DNA from: Roseburia sp.
Lineage (GTDB): Bacteria > Bacteroidota > Bacteroidia > Bacteroidales > Bacteroidaceae
Length of the DNA: 55,065 nt
NCBI GenBank assembly: GCA_023665185.1
Contig: JAMPEL010000001.1
Span: 1 to 55,065 of the forward strand
Direction: 5' to 3'
Position numbers and translations under genes: made by a program. The notes below the pieces were generated by a model. The model was not told the DNA's origin and ran no database searches. It saw only the letters and a program-made list of their open reading frames with translations. Below, one piece after another: positions 1 to 9,039 of this stretch. Each line of letters opens with the position of its first letter. Position 1 is the stretch's first letter.

Positions 1-190
1 CTAATGTGTTGATTGACAAGGTATATAGCTCCTCCCCTAAGTTAGGGGAGGTGTCGCTTTGCGACGGAGGAGTCTGTCAAAATACACCAAAAAGCATACT
101 TACAAAAGTCTATAATTCTATCTGGATATATCAAAAACTCTGTAAGAGCATATTTACAAAAATAAGTAACCTGTCAAATTCATCAGCAAA
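1..190 (-). repeat. End of a reversed copy of the double-hairpin interspersed repeat
   Basis: Bases 29-80 hold the core unit: a near-palindrome CTCCCCTAAGTTAGGGGAG, a second hairpin GTCGC-TTT-GCGAC, then GGAGGAGTCTGTC. Bases 11-30 (GATTGACAAGGTATATAGCT) match, inverted, the spacer at about 9186-9210. The flank after the core, with AGCATA-TTACAAAA and TGTCAAAT, matches in reverse orientation the sequence left of the core at about 9070-9138. This is therefore the left arm of the same composite element seen at 9.0-10.0 kb and 54.2-55.0 kb, inverted, with its long module lying beyond the window edge. A short open frame crossing it looks fortuitous. Confidence 0.8.
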
Positions 191-807
191 ACATCGCCTA
201 CATCAAGACTCAAATCTATAAAAAAACAAGATAAATCACTCGAATGTCGGATGAACCAGAAATATGATTTCTTGCGTGCAAGATTTTCAAAACCGCAGTG
301 TGGTTCTGAAAATTTAGTAAGGTGAAAGTGGCTTTAGATAGCCACCTTATCATATTTGTAGAACTACAGGGATGTTTCAGGCGAACCGCGTACATTTCCT
401 AAATTCAGCTAAATGGATGGCGCAAAGATCGTTTATTCTGATTGTTTATCAGACTTGATAATGCGATATTACCAACTTCTAATAAGAATCGATTATCCCG
501 AACTCACGTAGAATAAATTGAACAATTGTCCCTGCTGGAATGTTTATCCATCAAAAAACGCTTTTGGAGTATGGTTGAGCACAATAAAAAACAATACAAA
601 ATCCAATATGCGACATAACTAAAAGAGTGTAAAAATAATATGCTTTCATTGATAATCGCTGTTAATCAGAAGGATGTATCTGTTAAACAAAATCAACAGA
701 ATGACATTTGTAGAGAAAAAAGTTTTGCCGTGAATAAAGTTTGTTGTTATTTTAACATCGAAAAGTTAAATCAAGATATACAATTAACAAAATAAACAGT
801 ATTAGTT
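191..807. other. Intergenic region upstream of htrA, no gene seen
   Basis: AT-rich DNA of about 0.6 kb with no convincing coding frame. It contains a second-family repeat at 265-345 (listed separately). The remaining 350-807 is the leader of htrA. I see no exact TAnnTTTG box close to the start codon; AAAGTTTG near 737 is the nearest approximation. Confidence 0.6.
265..345 (+). repeat. CCGCAGTG interspersed repeat, copy 1
   Basis: About the first 42 bases (TTCTTGCGTGCAA, then AAAACCGCAGTGTGGTT) recur in inverted orientation at 2782-2823 with few differences. The second part (TGAAAATTTAGTA, then GTGGCT-TTAGAT-AGCCAC, a perfect 6-bp hairpin) recurs at 42044-42093 with a diverged but still paired hairpin. 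No coding frame is conserved, so this is a non-coding dispersed repeat. Confidence 0.7.
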
Positions 808-2355
808 ATGAAACAAACAATTAAAAGATTCTATGGAATTATCGGGGCAATAGCTGTTGTTTCAGGTATAACAGGTGCATTTGCCTATTCTTTTGCATCA
901 GGAGCTATGCGACGTACAGCCAATGCAGGAGAAAACGTAGTAGAAGCTGTCGCTCCTAAAACAAAATCGCCATTGATGCAAGTTTCAAACGAATTGAGTA
1001 TGCCGTCACAACCGGTAGACCTCACAGAAGCAGCCGAGAAAGGGTGCAATGCTGTAGTATATATTAAGGTGGTGATGAATGGCAAAACTCAGACAATAGA
1101 ATACCGTGACCCATTTGAGGACTTCTTCGGAGATTTCTTCGGAAGAGGCAACGGAGGCTCACAGCGTCGTCAGGTACAGACACCAAAGCGAGAGGCTGCC
1201 GGTTCGGGAGTCATAATCTCCTCTGACGGATATATTGTCACCAACAACCATGTGGTGGAGAATGCCGATGAAATCACGATTACGCTCAACGACAACCGTG
1301 AGTTTACGGCACGTGTCATCGGACTCGACTCTGACACTGACCTTGCCTTGCTGAAAATCGATGCTTCCGACCTGCCAACTCTTGTTATCGGTGACAGCGA
1401 GTCACTGAAAGTAGGAGAATGGGTATTGGCTGTGGGCAACCCATTCAATCTCACCTCAACAGTCACAGCAGGCATCGTAAGCGCAAAGGCACGCGCACTT
1501 GGTGCAAAACGCGGAGGCATAGAGTCGTTCATCCAGACCGACGCTGCCATCAATCAAGGCAACAGTGGAGGCGCGCTCATCAATGCCCGTGGAGAACTTG
1601 TCGGCATCAATGCCATGCTTTACAGCCAGACAGGATCTTACTCTGGATACGGCTTTGCCATTCCTACCACCATCATGAAGAAAGTTGTGACTGATCTGAA
1701 AGAATATGGAACAGTGCAACGCGCTATGCTCGGTGTGAGCGGCATGACCCTTCACGACTACATAGACGTACAGAAATCGAAGAACGAGAAATATGAAGCT
1801 GATTTTGGTACTGTAGACGGTGTGTATGTGGACGGTGTGACAGAAGACGGCGCAGCGGCAGAGGCAGGTTTGAAATCAGGTGACGTAATTGTATCTGTTG
1901 ACGGCAAGAAAATCACCAAGATGTCGGAGCTTCAGGAAGCTACAACAAAGTATCGTCCAGGCGACAAGGCTACAGTCGGCTATGTACGTGATAAAAAGAG
2001 CAAGACAACAACTATCACGTTCCGCAACGCAAAAGGTACGACCAATGTGGTGAAGACACTGAACATGGACATTCTTGGCACGGAGTTCAAGGAGCTGACC
2101 GACAGTCAGAAGAAGTCGCTCAACATGTCGTATGGTGTTCAAGTGTCTAAGTTGGGCAACGGACGCATGAAGGAAGCAGGTATATCCGAGAACTTCATCA
2201 TCCTCAAAGTCAACAACCAGAACATAAAGAGCGTCAGCGACCTTGAGACAGTGTTCAAATCGGCACAGAACTCAGCCGAGCAGACTTTGTGGATTTGGGG
2301 AAAGACTCCGGCAGGAAAGGCGCAGAGCTTTGCTGTCACAATCGGCGAGGAGTGA
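808..2355 (+). CDS. htrA: HtrA/Deg-family periplasmic serine protease
   Basis: A Do-like protease of 515 residues that would degrade or refold damaged envelope proteins in the periplasm. An N-terminal membrane or signal segment (about residues 8-28) precedes a trypsin-like domain with the full catalytic triad: His148 in TNNHVV, Asp178 in SDTDLALL and Ser253 in QGNSGG. Two PDZ domains follow, roughly residues 300-395 and 420-510, giving the usual DegP/DegQ architecture. A phenylalanine-rich stretch (DPFEDFFGDFFGRG, about 101-114) occupies the usual LA-loop position. The gene stands alone, is rightward, and ends before a clear hairpin terminator at 2476-2515. Family assignment is secure; DegP versus DegQ cannot be decided. 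Confidence 0.95.
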   Translation: MKQTIKRFYGIIGAIAVVSGITGAFAYSFASGAMRRTANAGENVVEAVAPKTKSPLMQVSNELSMPSQPVDLTEAAEKGCNAVVYIKVVMNGKTQTIEYRDPFEDFFGDFFGRGNGGSQRRQVQTPKREAAGSGVIISSDGYIVTNNHVVENADEITITLNDNREFTARVIGLDSDTDLALLKIDASDLPTLVIGDSESLKVGEWVLAVGNPFNLTSTVTAGIVSAKARALGAKRGGIESFIQTDAAINQGNSGGALINARGELVGINAMLYSQTGSYSGYGFAIPTTIMKKVVTDLKEYGTVQRAMLGVSGMTLHDYIDVQKSKNEKYEADFGTVDGVYVDGVTEDGAAAEAGLKSGDVIVSVDGKKITKMSELQEATTKYRPGDKATVGYVRDKKSKTTTITFRNAKGTTNVVKTLNMDILGTEFKELTDSQKKSLNMSYGVQVSKLGNGRMKEAGISENFIILKVNNQNIKSVSDLETVFKSAQNSAEQTLWIWGKTPAGKAQSFAVTIGEE

Positions 2356-2475
2356 TTCCGGCTCACACAACAAAGACAGACGGAATGCCTTTACATATAA
2401 TTAAAGGCAAAACGAAGTAGGACGAGGTTAATACTTTCACCATAAGAAAAAGGTCTCAAAGCCTCAACAAATCGG

Positions 2476-2515
2476 GCAGGAAGCAAACACTAATTGTAAA
2501 GTGTTTGTTTCCTGC
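2476..2515 (+). terminator. Intrinsic terminator of htrA
   Basis: Stem GCAGGAAGCAAACACT pairs with AGTGTTTGTTTCCTGC (one G-T pair) around an 8-base loop and is followed by TTCTTTT. It lies 120 bases after the htrA stop codon. Confidence 0.75.
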
Positions 2516-3163
2516 TTCTTTTGTCTATCAACATCTCATATCATTATATGCCGTCCGGCAAACGGAGGGCACTCAAAAAGCACATTCAGTATTAAGAAAA
2601 ATCCCCTTCATCACCACATTTCCATTATACGAGGAACACATTGTGCCTTGATTTTACGGAATAAAGAAACAGCCTTTCCGTTCTGCAAATACGAAAAGAC
2701 GGCTGTTGAAAGTCGTTTTCACCGCACAATATTTTTAAAACCACAGTGTAATTTATAAAAACCGCAGTGCAGTTTACAAAAACCACACTGCGGTTTTAAA
2801 AATATTGCACGCAAGAAATCATCCGCTTTCGCCCCACAGATTTCTTCAATTCATCATACTTGTTTTTCATATCCACCGCATGGGAATCTCTAAACAGCAG
2901 TAGTGATTACATAAAACAACACTACGGATTAAAGTTTCTTGCGCGCCGTTCCGACTTTTGCATTGCTGACAAACAAAAAAAATAGTTGGAAGGAAAACAC
3001 AAAAGAAGAGCAAATCCAAACACGACAAAGAACTATTTCAAGAAGAAGCCTACAGTCATATATCAGTTTTTTTGCCCTCATACTTGCTTAAAATCCATTT
3101 TTTCCATAACTTGCCACAGTTTACAAACCAGAGAATTACCGAAATATCAGATTTTCAAATAAT
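2516..3163. other. Intergenic region before the GH30 gene
   Basis: About 650 bases without a supported gene. It contains the palindromic repeat at 2723-2823 (separate entry). The remainder (2824-3163) is AT-rich. I see no sensor, SusC/SusD gene or recognisable promoter that would tie the GH30 gene to a polysaccharide utilisation locus. Confidence 0.55.
2723..2823 (-). repeat. CCGCAGTG interspersed repeat, palindromic copy
   Basis: Outer arms GCACAATATTTTTAAAACC (from about 2724) and its inverted partner ending at about 2812 are nearly complementary. Between them the unit AAAACCRCAGTG occurs three times in alternating orientation, so the whole could fold into a long cruciform or hairpin. The right end (2782-2823) is the inverse of 265-306. 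It is probably a tail-to-tail pair of the same repeat. Confidence 0.7.
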
Positions 3164-4870
3164 ATGAACAACTTATCAATCATCATTTTCTGTACAACAG
3201 GACTGACAGTATGCGCACATAATCATGAGGCAACGGATATGCCCGCAACGGATAATCCTGTAAAGGAATACAGAATTACGGAACACGAGATGCAAACCAT
3301 CGACGGATTTGGAGCGTCTGACGCATGGAGTATGCAAACTATGGGATTATGGAAAGAGGACGAACAAAAGAAAGTGGCAGACTGGCTGTTCAGCACAGAA
3401 AACAATGCTGACGGACAGCCCAAAGGCATAGGACTCAGTATCTGGCGGTTCAATGTCGGGGCCGGAAGTGAGGAGCAAGGCGAGGAAAGCCAAATAAACC
3501 GGGGCACGAGAACGGAATGTTTTCTCAATGCCGATGGCACTTACAATTGGGACAAGCAGCTTGGACAACGCAGGTTCCTGCACCTTGCGAAAGAGCGCGG
3601 GGTGCATAAGTTTCTCGCATTCCTCAATTCACCACCTGTTTATTACACTCAGAACGGACTCGCCACCAACACGGGGCGCGGTGGCACATTCAACCTGCGG
3701 GACGACCGGTATGAGGATTTTGCACACTTTCTGGCTGACGTTGTCGAAGGAGTGGAGCGACACGATGGCATACATTTCGATTATATATGCCCAGTCAACG
3801 AACCGGACGGACATTGGAACTGGACCGGTCCGAAACAGGAGGGCACTCCTGCCACAAACCGGGAAATAGCGCGTGCCGTCCGTTTGGCAAGCAAAGAGTT
3901 TATGAGGCGCGGACTTTCCACACAGATTCTTGTGAACGAGTCGTCAGACTACCGCTGCATGTTCGCCACTCATGAGACAGACTGGCAGCGCGGCTATGAG
4001 ATTCAGTCATTCTTCCGCGAAGACAGCACCGCCACTTTTCTTGGCAATCTGCCCAACGTGCCACGGATGATTGTGGGACACAGCTATTGGACCAACACTC
4101 CGCTGTCGGGACTGCACGATTTCAGATGCCAGTTGCGCGACTCGCTACAGAAATACAATGTGGACTTTTGGCAGACAGAAACCTGCATCATGGGCAATGA
4201 TGAAGAGATTGGAGGCGGAGGCGGATACGACTTTACCATGAAGACCGCTTTGTATGTGGCACGGATTATCCATCACGACATAGTACTTGCGCAAGCACGC
4301 TCATGGCAATGGTGGAGGGCTGCCGGCGGCGACTACAAAGACGGACTTATCAGAATGTACAGCGGAAGAGAGAAGCGCAGGGACGGCAGGCAGAGACACA
4401 ATAATCCAGACGACCGCAAAGAGCTGTCAAGAACGGACGACTTCAATGGCGCATACGCAAAAGACTCCAAGCTAATGTGGGCAATGGGCAACTTCAGCCG
4501 CTTTGTCCGTCCCGGAGCCAAGAGGCTGGAAGTGGAAGCCATTGCCGAAAACGGTACAATTGTGCCCGAAGGAGCAACGAATCCGGAAGGTGTGATGTGC
4601 TCCGCCTATAAGAATGAAGACGGAAGCATGGTGGTTGTCGCAATCAACTATGCGGAATCCCCTACTCCGTTCACCGTCTCTTCCGTGCCGGAAAAAGCAT
4701 CTGCAAAAAAGAGAAAGAAGAAGTCTGCCAAATCCGGCAACCTCAAACAATGGAATCTGTACCGTACATCCGATGTGGAGGGTGAGAACCTGAAACCTGT
4801 GGGAACAGCCAACGACAATGGGGCTTTCATCCTTCCGGCAAGGAGCATCACCACTTTTGTTTGCCGATAA
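3164..4870 (+). CDS. GH30-family glycoside hydrolase (beta-1,6-galactanase-like)
   Basis: A 568-residue retaining glycosidase of the GH30 clan A type. The acid/base Glu213 is in PVNEPDGHWNW and the nucleophile Glu339 in DFWQTET, both typical for the family. The N-terminal DGFGASDAWS and the C-terminal beta-sandwich ending RSITTFVCR are also GH30 hallmarks. The extreme N-terminus is hydrophobic and probably an export signal, although it lacks a basic n-region, so the true start may differ slightly. The closest functional type by motif is endo-beta-1,6-galactanase acting on arabinogalactan side chains; this is an inference. A lysine-rich insert (AKKRKKKSAKSG) lies near residue 510. The gene converges with ttcA on a shared terminator. 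Confidence 0.85.
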   Translation: MNNLSIIIFCTTGLTVCAHNHEATDMPATDNPVKEYRITEHEMQTIDGFGASDAWSMQTMGLWKEDEQKKVADWLFSTENNADGQPKGIGLSIWRFNVGAGSEEQGEESQINRGTRTECFLNADGTYNWDKQLGQRRFLHLAKERGVHKFLAFLNSPPVYYTQNGLATNTGRGGTFNLRDDRYEDFAHFLADVVEGVERHDGIHFDYICPVNEPDGHWNWTGPKQEGTPATNREIARAVRLASKEFMRRGLSTQILVNESSDYRCMFATHETDWQRGYEIQSFFREDSTATFLGNLPNVPRMIVGHSYWTNTPLSGLHDFRCQLRDSLQKYNVDFWQTETCIMGNDEEIGGGGGYDFTMKTALYVARIIHHDIVLAQARSWQWWRAAGGDYKDGLIRMYSGREKRRDGRQRHNNPDDRKELSRTDDFNGAYAKDSKLMWAMGNFSRFVRPGAKRLEVEAIAENGTIVPEGATNPEGVMCSAYKNEDGSMVVVAINYAESPTPFTVSSVPEKASAKKRKKKSAKSGNLKQWNLYRTSDVEGENLKPVGTANDNGAFILPARSITTFVCR

Positions 4871-4900
4871 ACGAAGAAACAGACAGCAGTATTTACAGTA

Positions 4901-4947
4901 AAAACAGGCGCGGGAATAAGATTGAAGCCTTATCCCGCGCCTGTTTT
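4901..4947. terminator. Bidirectional terminator between GH30 gene and ttcA
   Basis: AAAACAGGCGCGGGAATAAG pairs with CTTATCCCGCGCCTGTTTT with one bulged base and a short loop. The flanking A and T runs allow termination from both directions, fitting the convergent genes. Confidence 0.85.
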
Positions 4948-5673
4948 CTATTGATCAGCCTTTGCCCTGACCGGCAATCTGTCGGTCTGTATATTCATCA
5001 TAGCATTCCACAGGCTATATCTTGCCTCCGGATTAATTGCCTCCATTTTGTGGAACAGGTCGTTCATAGCCTTCCTTTTCGTCACATCCTCATACGGACA
5101 AGCCTTTTTCTGTTTCTGGAACCCTTCTCTCTCCGCCACCTCCCGGATATAGTCCTCATGCACCAGACACAGCGGACGTATGATGACCAGCCCGTAGTTT
5201 TTCAGCGAAAGCATCGGCGGCATAGTTCCCGTAGCACCCTCGAATGTCATGTTCATCAACAAAGTGGTGATGATGTCGTCCTGATGATGCCCAAGCGCAA
5301 TTTTGTTAAAACCGTTCTTTTCGGCAAACTCGAACAATGTTTTCCGCCTGTTCCACGAACACAAAAAGCATTTTGTGCGCCTGCCATCCGTATTCTCGTC
5401 AAACGAAGAGTGCAGGACGTGCAGCTTTATCCCATATCCGCTACAAAAAGCGTCAAGATAGCCGGTATCCGTAATGTAAGGAATATTGTCCATTATCACA
5501 TGGGCGGCCTCCACCTCAAAACGCGGCTTGAAGATTCTGCTTCTCATCGCAAGCAGGCGCAGAAGCATAAGTGAGTCCTTGCCTCCGGACAAAGCCACCA
5601 GAATCCTGTCACCATCGCGCAACAGTCCGTAGTCCACACATCCTTTATTGAATAACTTTTCTATTTTACGCAT
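4948..5673 (-). CDS. ttcA: TtcA-like tRNA 2-thiocytidine synthetase (PP-loop ATPase)
   Basis: A PP-loop ATPase of the TilS/TtcA family, expected to adenylate and thiolate a tRNA base. It carries the PP-loop SGGKDS near the N-terminus, a CFLC pair, the GHHQDD motif and a later KKACPYE cysteine. The CxxC plus a third cysteine is the iron-sulfur cluster pattern of TtcA rather than TilS. The frame is open to an ATG at 5715, but a perfect TAACTTTG -7 box at 5703-5710 lies inside that extension, so I place the start at the ATG at 5673 (MRKIEKL), giving 241 residues. Monocistronic, convergent with the GH30 gene. TtcA versus another U34/C32 thiolase is not certain. Confidence 0.8.
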   Translation of the reverse strand: MRKIEKLFNKGCVDYGLLRDGDRILVALSGGKDSLMLLRLLAMRSRIFKPRFEVEAAHVIMDNIPYITDTGYLDAFCSGYGIKLHVLHSSFDENTDGRRTKCFLCSWNRRKTLFEFAEKNGFNKIALGHHQDDIITTLLMNMTFEGATGTMPPMLSLKNYGLVIIRPLCLVHEDYIREVAEREGFQKQKKACPYEDVTKRKAMNDLFHKMEAINPEARYSLWNAMMNIQTDRLPVRAKADQ

Positions 5674-5702
5674 GTCTTTTTGAAATAGCCAATCATTGGC
5701 TG

Positions 5703-5710
5703 CAAAGTTA
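5703..5710 (-). promoter_or_regulatory. -7 box of the ttcA promoter
   Basis: On the minus strand this reads TAACTTTG, an exact match to the Bacteroidetes sigma-ABfr -7 consensus TAnnTTTG. Transcription would start near 5697, about 25 bases before the ATG at 5673. Confidence 0.6.
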
Positions 5711-5749
5711 GTCATTATGCGTCAGACTCCGGACAAGGCCGATACGGAA

Positions 5750-6454
5750 TTATTCATTTTTCAACGCAGAGACTATCACATCAATGTACTTTCTCCCGAC
5801 CGGTATCACCTTCCCATTTTTGTTCAACACAATTTCCGTCCGGGTAAATCTCACAATTCTGCTTTTCGGGACAACATAAGAACGGTGTACGCGTATGAAC
5901 TCATCAGCCGGAAGCATCTCCTCAATGCTCCGCAGACTCATTTTCGACATGACACTTGTCTGGTCGGCAAGATGCACACGTATATAATTGTCCATCGACT
6001 CTATGTAGCAGATATTATCTATGGCGACAGCCACATTCTTGTATTCGGCTTTAAGAATCAGCTGCCGCGACGCAGCCTCTGAGATAGCCAGCAAGTCGTT
6101 CATCCTGAGCCATTGTTCAGCCTTGTCCATCGCTTTGTGAAAGCGGTCGTAGAAATACGGCTTGTGGAGAAAGTCAACGGCATTCACCTCAAACCCATCA
6201 ACTGCATACTGTGCAAAAGCTGTCGTAAAAATGAGGGCGCACCCGCCCGGAAGCCTCCTTGCCAGTTCGATGCCCGATGTACCGTTCATCTCTATATCCA
6301 GAAAAACAATGTCGGGACGCGCCTCAAGAATGCGCTGCATACCGGCACGGGGAGAGGTGTAGGTCTCAAGCTCCACCCCACCCCTCCGCTCACAATATTT
6401 GCATATAATGCTGAGAGCCATCGGCTCGTCATCTATGGCTATACATCTTATCAT
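5750..6454 (-). CDS. LytTR-family response regulator
   Basis: A 234-residue two-component regulator. The receiver domain holds the acidic pair at IDDEP and the phosphoacceptor Asp53 in IVFLDIEM; the switch Lys is in LHKPYFYDRF. A LytTR DNA-binding domain (about residues 130-230) ends with VGRKYIDVI. It overlaps the upstream kinase gene by four bases, so the two are translationally coupled and form a cognate pair. Its targets are unknown; the exported esterase in the same operon is a candidate. Confidence 0.93.
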   Translation of the reverse strand: MIRCIAIDDEPMALSIICKYCERRGGVELETYTSPRAGMQRILEARPDIVFLDIEMNGTSGIELARRLPGGCALIFTTAFAQYAVDGFEVNAVDFLHKPYFYDRFHKAMDKAEQWLRMNDLLAISEAASRQLILKAEYKNVAVAIDNICYIESMDNYIRVHLADQTSVMSKMSLRSIEEMLPADEFIRVHRSYVVPKSRIVRFTRTEIVLNKNGKVIPVGRKYIDVIVSALKNE

Positions 6455-7485
6455 GGTTCATTATGGAATTTCAGATTCACAGTAAATACTCCTCCCTCAC
6501 TACTTGTCTCCAATGTATGCTTACCCGGATAGAGAAGTGAAAGACGTTTGCAGCAGTTGGCTATGCCAGTTTTCTTCGAGTCCTTCGACCTCCTCGCGCA
6601 GTTGTCGAATATTTTGTTCTCAACTGTAAAATGTATTCCGCCATTCTCCTGTTCCAAACAAATGTGTATGTAGCACGGCTCGTTGGACGAGACGCCGTAC
6701 TTGAACGCATTCTCCACAAAAGTCATCAGAATCATCGGAGGCACACACATCTCATGCTCTGCAATCCGGAAACGAAACGACACCTCGGCAAACTCATTGA
6801 GCCGCTGCTTCTGAAGCTCCACATACTGGTTTATGTATCTCACTTCCTCGTCTATGGGAATGAAATCCTTGTTGGCATTATTATAAAGGTACTTGGTAAG
6901 GTCTATGAACTGCTCCATCGCCATTTCCGTTTTCTCCGACTTGGTGATTATCATTCCGTAGATGGTGTTCAGGGTGTTGAACAGAAAATGCGGATTGATT
7001 TGTGCCTTATAGAATGCCAGTTCCGCCTTGTTGCGCTCATATTCCATCTCTTTCCGGGCGAGCCTCTGGAGATTGATCTCCGTCAGCATACCCACTGCAA
7101 AACTGAATACTTCCACCACCACATAAAGCAGCCAGATAGCCTGCTGGTTGAGCCTGACTTTGGCAATGACCTGCGGATACAGATGCTTGTGCTGATGATA
7201 AAGCGGCGACGACACCTCGACACATGACAGGTAATATGTCACAATAAGAGAGACTGCAATAATGGCTGCCGCCCACCATCTTTTTTTCTTGCGCGACTCC
7301 CTGAACAACAGAGGAAGCACGACATGACGGTTTGTAAAATAGGTGGCATACAGCCAGCTGACGAAGACACACACAAACACAGGATATGTGTTCACCCATC
7401 TCTCAATGGGGAATATGTATATCATGAGCGGCAGAAAGACGAAGCAGAAAACCAAATCAATATATAATGTGACATTCCTCATCAT
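6451..7485 (-). CDS. LytS-type membrane sensor histidine kinase
   Basis: A 344-residue kinase with four predicted membrane segments in residues 8-140, a short coiled region, then a His_kinase domain with phosphoacceptor His166 in INPHFLFNTLN and a degenerate ATPase region (FVENAFKYG). This is the LytS/YehU class that pairs with LytTR regulators. No extracellular sensor domain is visible, so the signal is probably sensed in or at the membrane. It starts five bases after the stop of the upstream esterase gene, which indicates one transcript esterase-kinase-regulator. Confidence 0.92.
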   Translation of the reverse strand: MMRNVTLYIDLVFCFVFLPLMIYIFPIERWVNTYPVFVCVFVSWLYATYFTNRHVVLPLLFRESRKKKRWWAAAIIAVSLIVTYYLSCVEVSSPLYHQHKHLYPQVIAKVRLNQQAIWLLYVVVEVFSFAVGMLTEINLQRLARKEMEYERNKAELAFYKAQINPHFLFNTLNTIYGMIITKSEKTEMAMEQFIDLTKYLYNNANKDFIPIDEEVRYINQYVELQKQRLNEFAEVSFRFRIAEHEMCVPPMILMTFVENAFKYGVSSNEPCYIHICLEQENGGIHFTVENKIFDNCARRSKDSKKTGIANCCKRLSLLYPGKHTLETSSEGGVFTVNLKFHNEP

Positions 7486-7490
7486 TCAGA

Positions 7491-8798
7491 CTACTTATGC
7501 TGCTCAAACAACCAGTCCTGCACACCCTCTATGCCATAAGCCACAAACCATGTGGCGCGATGGTTTCCACCTGTGAGATGAGTGAAGAGCAAGTGTGTCC
7601 CCTCGCCCCGCATCTTTTCGGCTTCCCGGGTGAACTGCTCCGGAGTCGATTCCATATCCCATGTGCCTTCGGCGACAGAGGCTCCGTTTTCCCTCCAAAT
7701 ACTCACCGCCTGCCCTTGCAGCGTGTTGGAAGAAGCATCGCCCTCGCACGATATAATCCAAATATTCTGCTTGTCTAAAGGTTTCATTGTCTCCGGCAAC
7801 CATTTGCCCGCTACCAGCAATGCCCCCGCAAACAAATCAGGTTCTTTCAACATCATCACTATCGAGGACATGCAGCCCATCGACTGCCCTGTGGTATAGA
7901 TACGTTGGCTGTCTATGGAATAGCGGGTCTGCAAATCTTTCAGCAAGGCAATTGTCGCATCGAGATGGTGACTGTAGTTCCAATTGTCATCCACCGTGAT
8001 GACAGGATATTCCGGTGCCACCACAATACACTTGTGACGCGCCTGCGCCTCCGGTTCAGCCCATGACACAGCTCCCGTGCCCTGATAAAGCGGTTGTCTG
8101 ACTTCCGCACTTGCCACACCGGCATCATGCACAAACAACACAAGCGGATATTTATTGACGGGGTCATAATCCTCCGGAAGATACAAGTTGTAAGGCAACA
8201 CTTGCCCTGTATATGGACTGACAAACTCATATTGCTTGAAATCGTCCGCCACGAGACATCTCTCTACATTGCTTTTAAGCGTGTCATTGCCCGCCGCATA
8301 TATCTTTCCGCCCGCTGTCTTTATATCTGCCACCTGTATGACAGAGGCGTTTCCCGGATAAACATCATCGCCACCAGTGCTCCATCCGGCTCTCAGTCCG
8401 GGTCCGCCCTGCATCCTGTCGCGCTCTTTCTTCTTCGCCTCGCTCTCCGGAGTCGGACGCTTTGGCTGCGCATAAAGGTCGAGTTCGGCCTTTACTTCTA
8501 TGACCACATATTTCCCGTTCCTTCCGGTTTCCGATTTTTCAGGTTCAGTATTCGCATATACACGTACCACGTCCTTCCCTTCCACTACATAGCTTTTGGC
8601 AGAAAGGCTTTTGTTACTGATGGGCTTGTCATACTCCAATATCACAGTTGCCACTTTTCTGCCATCGCCAAATACACGACTTACAGCAGTAACAGTCTGG
8701 ACATGCCCTTTGTCTGACATGTTTGAATTGGTACGGGCTTTCATACATGCTGTTCCTATGGCAGCCAGAACCATAACGGATATAAAAAATCTTTTCAT
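7491..8798 (-). CDS. Exported alpha/beta-hydrolase esterase with N-terminal Ig-like domain
   Basis: From the ATG at 8798 the product is 435 residues with a signal peptide (MKRFFISVMVLAAIGTACMKA); the cysteine after GTA may make it a lipoprotein. An N-terminal beta-rich region of about 150 residues resembles the Ig-like domain of EstA-type esterases. The hydrolase fold follows, with LVLFVHDAG, the nucleophile elbow GQSMG, an acid in CEGDASSN and the histidine in GGNHRATW. It resembles carbohydrate esterase/PHB-depolymerase-like enzymes; the substrate is unknown. The frame extends to 8936 but a -7 box at 8852-8859 excludes the longer start. It heads the operon with the LytS/LytTR pair. Confidence 0.85.
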   Translation of the reverse strand: MKRFFISVMVLAAIGTACMKARTNSNMSDKGHVQTVTAVSRVFGDGRKVATVILEYDKPISNKSLSAKSYVVEGKDVVRVYANTEPEKSETGRNGKYVVIEVKAELDLYAQPKRPTPESEAKKKERDRMQGGPGLRAGWSTGGDDVYPGNASVIQVADIKTAGGKIYAAGNDTLKSNVERCLVADDFKQYEFVSPYTGQVLPYNLYLPEDYDPVNKYPLVLFVHDAGVASAEVRQPLYQGTGAVSWAEPEAQARHKCIVVAPEYPVITVDDNWNYSHHLDATIALLKDLQTRYSIDSQRIYTTGQSMGCMSSIVMMLKEPDLFAGALLVAGKWLPETMKPLDKQNIWIISCEGDASSNTLQGQAVSIWRENGASVAEGTWDMESTPEQFTREAEKMRGEGTHLLFTHLTGGNHRATWFVAYGIEGVQDWLFEQHK

Positions 8799-8851
8799 AA
8801 TGCTTCCACTTATTTCATTGACAACAAACTTATCGTAAAACATCAGTGTGG

Positions 8852-8859
8852 CAAAGTTA
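8852..8859 (-). promoter_or_regulatory. -7 box of the esterase-lytS-lytTR operon
   Basis: Minus strand TAACTTTG, an exact TAnnTTTG match, about 50 bases before the chosen ATG at 8798. It lies inside the longest open frame and so argues for the shorter protein. Confidence 0.55.
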
Positions 8860-9039
8860 CTTCTTTTTAGGTTGTGAGACGAAAAAAGGCACGGTCGTTT
8901 ACCACCGAAATTCCGCAATTTACATACGGCTTGCATAAACCGTAACAGCCTGCAAGATATTTTTGTTTGGATTGCACACCGACAGATCCATCATTTACAA
9001 CATGAAAATAACAAGAAACCGTTTTGAGTTTTATCCGAT

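Noticed and set aside
4861..5574. 237-codon rightward frame
   Set aside because: Entirely antisense to ttcA, whose motifs are unmistakable.
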